Below are positions 56,260 through 64,000 of a stretch of DNA of 64,000 bases, one piece after another (within the stretch, counting starts at the first letter, position 1; the number at the start of each line of letters is the position of its first letter). The position numbers were made by a program, and so were the translations under genes. Origin of the DNA: Narthecium ossifragum. Lineage: Eukaryota > Streptophyta > Magnoliopsida > Dioscoreales > Nartheciaceae. Below the pieces are notes generated by a model. It made no database searches and had not been told where the DNA came from. It worked only from the letters and a program-made list of their open reading frames with translations. The stretch is taken from positions 25,439,869 to 25,503,868 of the forward strand of contig OY986970.1 of the NCBI GenBank assembly GCA_963920575.1. The letters are read 5' to 3'.

Positions 56260-58970
56260 CGACGCCCGTGGGCTGCCGGATATCAAAGTTCGAGATGGCG
56301 AGTGGAGAGAGAGGGAGCTTGATGGGAGCTCGGGGCGACGATGGGAGGGCGACGGAGGAGGAGCTCGGGGGGTACGATGGGAGCTCGAGGCGACGCCTGA
56401 CGGGAGGGCGTCGAGGGTGGCGGAGGAGCTCGGCGGGGTATGACGGGAGGGCGGCAGACGAGCTCAGGGGAGATGGTGGCGGACGAGCTCGGGGGACATT
56501 TTTTTGAACAGAGGAGCTGGGGGGGTGTGAGGACCCGTCCCTCCATCCCTTCGGCTTGTTGTTTACCCCAAGGGCAATTTGGGAAATTGCGCCTTGGCGG
56601 TCGTTTTCACACTGGCTGTGCACACACAGGCCTTGCTTGATGGTTGTGTTTGTTAGAAAGGTTAGGTGGACCCGAGGTTGGGGGTTCTGGGCTTGGGCCT
56701 GAGTCCCAGCCCAAGTTTGCCTTTCAGGGCACAGAAGATCGATCACCTTGGGGTGAAGATCGATCCTGTTGCTAGCAGGATCGATCATGCATGCAAGGAT
56801 GATTGATCCTACGTGTGCCTGGAAGTCTTTGTCGGTGGCTTTCGAAGGACGGCCACCGCGGTGGCCGTCGCTTCCCCTGTCAGGGGAGGGGAGACTTTTG
56901 CTCCCCTCCTTTGCCTTTCCCGCGGTTTCTCCGGCTTTCCCCGGCCTTACCCCCTTCCCCTCCCCCCTCCTTCCTTCCCCTCTTCTTCTTCTTTCCCGCG
57001 AATGCTCTGCTTCTTCCCCTGTTCCGACCGCTCCTTTCTCTCCTCCGTTCTTCCTCCTCCGGCAACCTCTCCTGGAGCTTGAAGGCTCGTTGGGTTCGTG
57101 GCGAGGCGAGGAAGATCCGTGGCTAGTCTTCGTGGATCGAAGCTGCTCTGAGGAGGTAGGGTTCTCCTTCTAAAACTCCGGCTGTTTGAGGGTTTTAAAT
57201 CCGGGTTTTGTTTTCGATAGATCTCCTTGTGGAGATCGATCTTCTTATGGGAGGAGATCGATCATGGGGCCTGGGTAAGCGTGGTTACCCTTCGTCCCGA
57301 GAATGATCGACCTTCCTGGGAGGAAGGATCGATCTTCCCTGGTGCGACTGGAAGGGTGCCCTCTGTCACCAAAGAGATCGATCTCCCTGGGAGGAATGAT
57401 CGATCTTCTTTGGCTCGACAGCGAGGGAAGCTCACTGTTGCTTGGATGATCGATCCTTCCCTTGGTGAGGATCGATCCTTCAGTAGCAGAGAGGGTTTTC
57501 AAGAGTTTTGCCCGCGGGGCTTCGCATGCAGGTGACTTTTTACGGTTTTACCCTCGGGGTTTATCCTGTAATGAATTATGTATGAATGCTCATTGCTTTG
57601 TGGTTGAACTGGGAGGGTGATGCCTCCCAGGTGTGTAGAATAAATGGGCTGACGGTATGCCCTTACCGCTTTGTGGTGAACCGAGGGAGTCATGACCCTC
57701 GGGAGTGTTTAGTATAAATGGGCCGAAGGTGTGCCCTTGCTTTGTTGTTTGTTTACAGCTTTATCATACTTATCCTGCCCTTTTTCCTGTGCATTAGACA
57801 TGCTAGGATAGGTTGGGTGGGTGTTGACTCTGCTGCTTAGAGTACCGAGTGATGGTAGTCTTAACTTCGGTTGTTCCGCCAAGTGCGGAGATCCCGCTTG
57901 GAGAAGGGGGTCCTACTGGTTGCGTCGTGTCCACCCTGTGTCAGGGAATGTCGGAGTTGCCCACCCCTGAGCAGTGGCGTTATCGGAGATACGCACCTAG
58001 GACAGGAACCCTTCGGGTTATTGATGGGATTGTAGGATCCTTGGCAAGCCTCGGTATTTGGCATCAGAGTGTGTCCGGTTGCTTTACCCTTGTGTGTGTG
58101 GGAGTTGTAGAGTAGGACCCTGCTGAGCTGTTGCTCATGCCTACCTGGATTGTGTTGTTTGCAGGTGCGGGCCCCCGTTCTCCTCCGGTGTTACCCCCTC
58201 GGTCGTCTCGTGGCAGCGGGCCGGATCCTGACCATGTCTGAGGGTCAGGATGGGTTCGTGTGCGCCTTCGCGGAGACCCTGGTGGGTGTTGCAGTTTCTT
58301 TTTGGGGACTGTTGATCCCTTGTGGTTGCTGTACTAAAGTCTGTTAACTCTTTTATTACCGTTTTTGTAATAAATGTTAATAGCTGTGGTTTAGTAGCTT
58401 GCTTCCGCTCTTTCTCTGTGCTGTCCAGCTGTTTCCGCCAGCTGGGCCTTAGTCTCAACTGTTTCCGCCAGTTGAGGCTAGTGGTTGTGGTGTTCGTTTT
58501 TTCCCCTCGTGTCCCGGCCCGGGTGCGCTCTGCGGGTCGGGGCGCGACAGGGGGGGTACGATGGGAGCTCGCGGCAACGCCCGACGGGAAGGCGGTGGAG
58601 GAGCTGGGGGGTTACGATGGGAGCTCGAGGCGACGCCCGACGGGAGGGCGGGGGAGGAGCTTGGCGGGGTACGACGGGAGGGCGGCAGAAGAGCTCGAGG
58701 GTCATTTTTTTTAACAAAGGAACTTGGGGGTTACGATGGGAGCTCGAGGCGACGCCCGACGGGAGGGCGACGGAGGAGCTCGGCGGGGTACAACGGGAGG
58801 CCGGCGGAGGAGCTCGGCGGGGTACGACGGGAGGGCGGCGGACGAGCTCGGGGGACATTTTTTTGAACAGAGGCACTTGGGGGTTACGATGGGAGCTCGA
58901 GGCAACGCCCGACGGGAGGGCGGCGGAGGAGCTCGGGGGAGATGGCGTTGGCAGAGGAGAAGAGGTGAGA
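56260..58970. repeat. GC-rich minisatellite split by a solo LTR
   Basis: The unit GGTACGATGGGAGCTCGAGG / CGACGCCCGACGGGAGGGCG / AGGAGCTCGGCGGGG repeats at about 115-155 bp spacing at 56330-56525 and continues at 58550-58970. Long open frames in this area on both strands are produced by the repeat. Confidence 0.8.
56526..58549 (+). mobile_element. Solo LTR, 2024 bp, target duplication GGGGG
   Basis: TGTGAGGACCCG...GGGGCGCGACA flanked by G runs (GGGGG on both sides; the exact copy is ambiguous in a G tract). It carries GATCGATC motifs at about 56730-56815 and 57215-57480. It is the third copy of this LTR type in the window and splits the minisatellite. Confidence 0.88.
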
Positions 58971-59129
58971 GGAGTGAGAAAATGGCGGAAAAAATAGAAA
59001 AATGGTGAAAAATAGTGGAAAAGACAGTAAAATAAGAAAATACGTTGGGAAAAATGGAAAAATGGTGGAAAATAGGTGAAAAATACGCGAAGGTTCAGGA
59101 GGAGATCGAGAGTAGTCCACATATTATTT

Positions 59130-60010
59130 GTGGAAAGTAACTGATTGAAAGTAACTAGTGATTGTAACTAATAGTGAAAAGTAATTGTTGTGTATTTAGA
59201 TGTAAAATGTGGGAAAATATTCAACTTGAATTCTGAAAAGTTACTAATGAAACTAATGAAACTAATGAAAAGTAACTATCAAAATTGTGAAAAGTAACTA
59301 CCAAAATTATCATTAGAATTATGGAAAGTAATTACGAGAATTGTGGAAAGTAAGTACCAGAATTGTGAAAAGTAATTACGAAAATTGTGGAAAGTAAGTA
59401 CCAGAATTGTGAAATGTAACTACGAAAATTGTGGAAAATAACTAGTGTAAAGTAATTAGTAGAAAAAAAAATGTGTGGAAGGTAACTAATAAAAAGTAAC
59501 GTATAAAAGTCACTACTCAAACTGAAGACACTCATGTCAATATCCAACTTGAATTCTGGAAAGTAACTAATGAAACTAATGAAAAGTAACTAGTGAAAAC
59601 TAACTAGAGTCTCGATGATGAAATCATGGAAGCTTTGTGAGTTACTTTCCGAATTAACTAGAACTTATGAAAGTTAATTTCCTAATGGAAATTAATTCAA
59701 TTTCCTAATGAAAATTAACTAGTGGAAAGTAACTTATGAAAGTCACTACTGAAACTGAAGACACTCTTGCTAATATCCAACTTGAATTTGTGAAGTAATT
59801 TTGGCGGAAAGTAATTTGTGCAAAGTAAAGCTATTTTCATATTGAAAAATAAAATGTGAAATTTCCTCGATATTTTATCGATTTTCCCTCTTATTTTTCT
59901 TATTTAAGCTGATTTGTTCACATATTATTCGTGGAAAGTAACTTTGTTGGAGAGTAATTTGTAGAAAGTAGCTTTTGTGGAAAGTAATTTGTGAAAAGTT
60001 TTCTTATTTT
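59130..60010. repeat. AT-rich array of (G)GAAAGTAACTA/GAAAAGTAACT motifs
   Basis: Motifs of the type GTGGAAAGTAACTA, GTGAAAAGTAACTA and GGAAAGTAATTT occur some 30-40 times in 880 bp at irregular spacing, all in one orientation. Longer second-order repeats are present (the TTGAATTCTG(G/A)AAAGT block at about 59228, 59550). No coding potential. Confidence 0.8.
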
Positions 60011-60981
60011 TCTACATATTTCACTTATTTTATCCTATTTTTCCACCTTTATTCCAATTTTCCTTTTTTTCTCATATATCATACTATTTTTTTTTTCATT
60101 TTTCCCTTTATTTTCTCTCTCCCCATTACTTTCTCCCTCCACCGTTTTGTGTTTTATTTTTTCCGATGGCTTAGAGTCGCCGGAGCTTGATCGCCGGCGA
60201 GGAGGGACGATCGGCGGTCGGGGAGATCGGAGGAGAGGTCGGTGGAGTGTGGGAAGTCGATCCAACGGCTTGGATCGTGCTGTTTACTGACGGTTTAGGC
60301 GGATCCAAGGAAGCTCGTCGATGGGTCTTGAGAATGCCGAAGGTCTTGGATCGTGGAGGAGCTCGGGAGGTGGCGGAGGAGCTCGGGGCGACGGAGGAGA
60401 TCGGGAAATTGGATCTCGGTGGATTTGGTCGGAGGTGGCGGAGGAGATAAGGAAATTGGATCTCGACGGATCTGGTCGGAGGTGGCGGAGGAGCTTGGGG
60501 AGTGTGGCGGAGGAGCTCGAGGTGGCAGTGAAGGAAAGGTAGATCGCCGAGCTTCCTTCATATGAGGTCAGAGGAGATTGGAGTTTAGAGATTGGAGGCC
60601 GTCCCGAGCTCGGAGATTGGTGGTCGGAGGAGATCGGAGGTTGTGCCGAGCTCAGAGGTCGGAGGAGATCGGAGATCGAAGGTCGGGAACGGCATAAGTG
60701 GAGAAGGAAGTGGCGTATAAGGAAAGGAAGTGGAGATCGTGAAGAAGGAAGAGGGATATTTTGACCTTTTGAATATAGGAAAGTAGTAAACGGCTAAAAG
60801 AAAGTCATCAAGGATTCTAAGACGTACCATATTTTTTTTGAGAACTTATTTACAAACCCCCTAATTTAAATAGTGGCCGGAGAAGCAAGCTAATGACTGA
60901 GCTTAGATAAAGATCATCCCTGTCACTATAATGTGGGACAAGAATCTTGAATGCCTATAAGTGGCAACAGCCTCATGTGCA
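60011..60981. other. T-rich then GC-rich non-coding stretch
   Basis: A T-rich block precedes GGAGATCGGAGG-type repeats. The segment TCGATCCAACGGCTTGGATCGTG (about 60257) repeats a segment at about 56111, suggesting that 55969-60830 is one large repeat unit or element. Open frames are Gly/Arg-rich artefacts. Confidence 0.4.
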
Positions 60982-61160
60982 CCATTATGCGAATTTTTTA
61001 GGGTTTAAGACCGCGTATTTCACTTTTTACAATTCTGGTACCATTATGTGAATTTTTTACGGTTTAAGACCGCGTATTTCACTTTTTACAATTCTGGTAC
61101 CATTATGTGAATTTTTTACGGTTTAAGACCCCCGAAGTTCACTTTTTGTAATTCCGGACC
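60982..61160. repeat. 59-bp tandem repeat, three copies
   Basis: CCATTATG(C/T)GAATTTTTT begins at 60982, 61041 and 61100. The first two units are nearly identical and the third diverges after GGTTTAAGACC. Confidence 0.88.
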
Positions 61161-61241
61161 CCTCTATTTTCTTACGAGACGTGGCCTCAAAACTCCTAAA
61201 TACCATGCATGGCCACGGCGTATTACGTGGCATGATATGAT

Positions 61242-62217
61242 CAGGGCTGGCCTGAGTTTTTTTAGGCTCAAGGCGGAAGATAAAAACAGGACCCTGCGAC
61301 CTTCTAAAATACATAAATTTTTTTCGCTTCTAAAACAAACTTTAAAAGAAATATATATTATTGAAAAAAGTATAGCATTGTAATTCATCAAATAGAAAAA
61401 TCACTTTGTCACGCCAAATATAATCTAGCAATCTCAATACAGTTTAACAAAATAGTATACTAAATTCAAATGAAAATAAAAAACTTATAAAAACCAAATC
61501 TGTTGCTACTGAAAAATCATCCTCCTTGCAGTATTGGCAACAAAAGTTTCAACCAAACTTGTGTAGTCAAGTTTGTCAATCAATTCATTTTCAATAGATA
61601 AAATAGCTAAATTGTTCAACCTTTACTGTGACATGGTTGATCGAAGATAACATTTGATCAACTTTAGTTTTGAGAAACTTCTCTTGGCAGAGCCGAGGGC
61701 TTACTATATATCAGATAAGACTGCTTCAGAAATCAGTTTTTTTTTAACACTCCAATTCTCCTTGTTTATATAAGAATCAAAAAGTGAAACATAAGCGTAT
61801 AACCTGCAAGGGGTGCTAAATAAACCCTTGCTCTCAACATAGCATCATTGTGGAAACAAAACTCAATTTATGCTGATGATAAAGACAAAAAGAAATTGAA
61901 CAGAAAAAGATGTTATAACATATGGAGTACTTCATCGCACACCAGAGTAAGAAATTCCAAAATAAATCCGAGTTGAAATTAGAAACATCACGGTGCAAAG
62001 AAATCCAGATGCTAATAACTCAATTTTAAAACGCAATCAAAGAACAAGATGAGTAAATGGAATGAGTATGGCGTAGGAGATGAACAATTCTGGGGGCCAG
62101 AAATTTTTTTCCTAAGTTATTATTATTATTATTATATATAGAAATTTTTTTTTTGGCCCCCCAGAATTGGGGGCCCAAGGCACAGGCCTTCTAGGCCTTG
62201 CCTCAGGGCCAGCCTTG
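61242..62217. mobile_element. Decayed hAT element, TSD GATATGAT/GACATGAT
   Basis: The ends CAGGGCTGGCCTGAG and (reverse complement of right) CAAGGCTGGCCCTGAG are inverted repeats; the 8-bp flanks differ at one base. It contains a remnant of a hAT transposase. The right subterminal part has a GGGGGCCCAAGGC palindromic tract. Confidence 0.82.
61516..61694 (-). pseudogene. hAT transposase C-terminal remnant
   Basis: On the minus strand the frame reads S-F-S-K-L-K-L-I-K then Y-L-R-S-T-M-S-Q, a stop (TAA), R-L-N-N-L-A-I-L-S-I-E-N-E. This is the dimerisation-region signature of the TTF-type hAT transposases. Only about 60 codons are recognisable, with an in-frame TAA. The remainder of the element is too degraded to align by eye. 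It fits the hAT-type 8-bp duplication and ends of the element around it. Confidence 0.75.
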
Positions 62218-62518
62218 GACATGATTATTAAAATATTTCAAATAAAAAAAAGATTTGTGTACAATCCCACGTGGACTAAATGCTTGACTCAGTACATCAC
62301 TATCGATTAAAGCTCGTGTGCAATGTAGATACCACGTGGGCATGTACACAAATCAATACTCAAGTATATGACTTCTGTGGCCATGTAGTATTGGCTTACG
62401 TGATGGAGACCAGTGGATGTGAGTGGATCTGGAGCGTTGAAAGTGATCATGTAGAATGCACATGCCTAAGTGGCATTTCCTCCGATCACTTCTCAATCTT
62501 TTTTCCTCTTCCAAATAA

Positions 62519-62777
62519 GCTCTCCCTCGCGACACAGAGAGCTTTCGGACGGAACTCTCGGAGGGACACATATGGGTGTGCGTAGGGACGGACGACGAGC
62601 TGCAGAGGTTCGTGCTGAAGGCCAACTACCTGAACCATCAGCTGCTCGAGGACCTCCTGCGCCTCTCTGTGTCGGAGTTCCGCTACTCCTATGAGGGGGC
62701 CCTCCAGATAGCCTACGAAGCCGACCTTTTCTTGCGCCTCATAGTTGCTTCGGAGCAACAACCCCTCCGTTCACTAC
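62519..62777 (+). pseudogene. SAUR-like (small auxin-up RNA) gene fragment
   Basis: The open frame after a TAA at 62516 reads L-S-E-G-H-I-W-V-C-V-G-T-D-D-E-L-Q-R-F-V-L-K-A-N-Y-L, then E-F-R-Y-S-Y-E-G-A-L-Q-I and a D-L-F segment, the core of SAUR proteins. These small plant proteins usually promote cell expansion by restraining PP2C-D phosphatases. No ATG opens the frame upstream of the core; the first in-frame ATG-free stretch begins after the stop. A MITE begins at 62778, just after the core, and replaces the normal C-terminus. It is most likely a broken gene, although a missed upstream exon is possible. Confidence 0.7.
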
Positions 62778-62962
62778 TGTTCGTTTGGCTCACCTGGATC
62801 CCAGCGGATCCGTGGGATCTGACGGACAGCAGGATCTGACGTTTGGATATCGCACGCGCGGCTCCCAGAAGGATGGATCCCGGAAAATGGAATCCACCCA
62901 AGGACGGATCCCATTTTTGACGTCCTGGTGTGGAATCCGCTCCCACGGTATCCAAACGGACA
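62778..62962. mobile_element. 185-bp MITE at the end of the SAUR fragment
   Basis: The ends TGTTCGTTTGG and (reverse complement of right) TGTCCGTTTGG differ at one base. CTAC lies on both sides (62774-62777, 62963-62966), and similar GGATCCC/GGGATCC pairs continue inward. Confidence 0.65.
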
Positions 62963-62966
62963 CTAC

Positions 62967-63360
62967 ATTGATCTCCAGGATCTCATGGACAGGTTCCATG
63001 CCCGCAACAACAAGCTACCTGGCTGCAAAGGCGATCGATAGAGATCAGAAGTAGCATTAATTGCAAGAGAGATCGAGAGGGGCTCTTACTTAATTCGTAT
63101 CTCTTTGATTGGCTTCAGCTGCAGCAATTTGTTTTCGTTTCCTATTATGATTTAGTTTCTAATTCAGAGCTAGCTAGGCCAAGAATTGGTGGTAGATCTA
63201 TCTCTTGATGATATTTTTTTCTTTTTTCTTGTATAGGAAAATTAGCACGTATGATTATATATAAAGTTATAAAATTATAAACGAAGTATATATATATATA
63301 TATCTATATATATAAATACACAAATACAAATACGAATAAAATCATTTTACACACACCATT
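62967..63360. other. Intergenic, no recognisable gene
   Basis: AT-rich sequence with a TATATA run near 63290. Nothing further can be supported. Confidence 0.4.
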
Positions 63361-63680
63361 ATTATGAGTATAAATGCTATGCGCGGCATAACAATGACTA
63401 TATATAGACTTTTGTCATAACAAACGCTCGTATTGAGCTACAGACACCAAGTGTGCGTGTATATTTTGCTAATACGAGTATAAACGTTTAATATATGCGC
63501 TTTTTCAGGTTTGTTAGTTTTATGCGGAATTATGATTTATACTCATATTCGTTAACTAATATATGCGCTGATAAGACACTTATATTCGCATTTGTGAAAT
63601 AGACACGCAACCTTGGTGTTTGTAGCTCAATACGAGCCTTTGTTATGACAAATTCCTATATAACATTTACACTCGTTGGT
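63361..63680. mobile_element. Foldback element upstream of the PPR gene
   Basis: The arm GTCATAACAAACGCTCGTAT (63414) returns as its reverse complement near 63652-63633. Similarity covers roughly 100 bp on each side, including TGAGCTACAGACACCAAG and the GCGCATATATTA blocks. It ends about 90 bp before the PPR start codon. Confidence 0.75.
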
Positions 63681-63771
63681 TGAAAACTTAACCTTCTATC
63701 GTATGAATATCCTATGATTAGCACTCGAAATCCTAACGTTGCATTCAAAAGTTCAAACCCAGCTTCCCGCC

Positions 63772-64000
63772 ATGCAGCAACAACCCTCACCCGCCTTCCT
63801 CTCCCGCCACCACCACCCTCTCCTCTCCCTCCTCTCCTCTCCCAATGCCATCAAATCCTTATCTCAAATCAAGCAATCCCACGCCCTCCTCATCTCCTCC
63901 GGCCTCGCCGGCCACCCTTACCCCCCAAGCAAGCTCCTCCAGCTCCTCCTCTCCCTCCCCTGCATCTCCGCCGCCGTTTCCCTCCCCTACGCTCACCACC
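63772..64000 (+). CDS. Pentatricopeptide-repeat (PPR) protein, N-terminal start (runs off the window)
   Basis: From the ATG at 63772 the frame is open to the edge (76 codons). After a Pro/Ser/His-rich leader it reads S-L-S-Q-I-K-Q-S-H-A-L-L-I-S-S-G-L-A-G-H and S-K-L-L-Q-L-L, the usual opening of plant PLS-class PPR proteins, where the 'K-Q-x-H-A' helix precedes the first repeat. Such proteins enter plastids or mitochondria and bind organellar RNA, often for C-to-U editing. The leader could be a targeting peptide. The repeat array and any E/DYW tail lie beyond 64000. The start was chosen as the first ATG after AT-rich sequence. High confidence for the family, none for the target. Confidence 0.85.
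   Translation, partial: MQQQPSPAFLSRHHHPLLSLLSSPNAIKSLSQIKQSHALLISSGLAGHPYPPSKLLQLLLSLPCISAAVSLPYAHH

Overview
This is a transposon-dense stretch of plant nuclear DNA, most likely from a monocot. The evidence is a plant-type glycerol-3-phosphate acyltransferase gene with GC-rich exons, a pentatricopeptide-repeat (PPR) gene start, CYP74 and SAUR gene fragments, and plant-specific elements (Athila and gag-only Ty3/Gypsy elements, a plant-mobile-domain gene, MULE, PIF/Harbinger, hAT and an endogenous caulimovirid). I cannot fix the species; a pineapple-like commelinid would fit but this is a guess. Only two host genes look intact: the acyltransferase (30186-32047, minus) and the PPR gene running off the right edge (from 63772, plus).

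Layout. 1-7135: tail of an L1-type LINE, a perfect foldback MITE (270-516), a small MITE, and a tandem repeat split by a 2.76 kb solo LTR (3118-5875, duplication AGGTG). 7136-13586: a PIF/Harbinger element (duplication TTA) with a spliced DDE transposase, a decayed Myb/SANT-like ORF and a third ORF with an RNase H1 N-terminal-like domain plus one membrane segment. 13885-28708: a LINE ORF2 split at 15624-27684 (duplication ACAAG) by an Athila-family complex. That complex consists of an outer LTR that is itself split, an LTR shared between a gag side and an env side, and a 2.5 kb inverted duplication. 28911-32047: an AT-rich element and the acyltransferase gene. 32351-36402: a G-rich hAT MITE and a solo LTR. 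36403-40130: a TA-rich element housing a broken endogenous pararetrovirus. 40601-42242: a terminal-inverted-repeat element that carries a CYP74 (allene oxide synthase-like) fragment.

42272-55959 is the most striking object: a MULE with 44-bp perfect terminal inverted repeats and a 9-bp duplication (ATCCACGAA). It carries two convergent genes: a MURA-type transposase fused to an OTU cysteine-protease domain, and a plant mobile domain (PMD) gene. Between their 3' ends lies a ~610 bp cruciform-like palindrome built from the motif ATCGGTA...TACCGAT. The same motif clusters near the 5' end of each gene. A truncated Ty3/Gypsy element (duplication ATACG) later landed in a PMD exon, and a solo LTR (duplication GTGCG) then landed in that element's gag.

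55960-64000 holds another solo LTR in a GC-rich minisatellite, an AGTAACT-rich array, a decayed hAT element, a SAUR fragment next to a small MITE, a foldback element and the PPR gene start.

An unexpected cross-cutting theme is that LTRs of unrelated families (Athila and the TGTGAGGACC-type solo LTRs) carry dense arrays of the palindrome GATCGATC or relatives of it. Gene calls come from reading translations for family motifs; no alignment or database search was possible.
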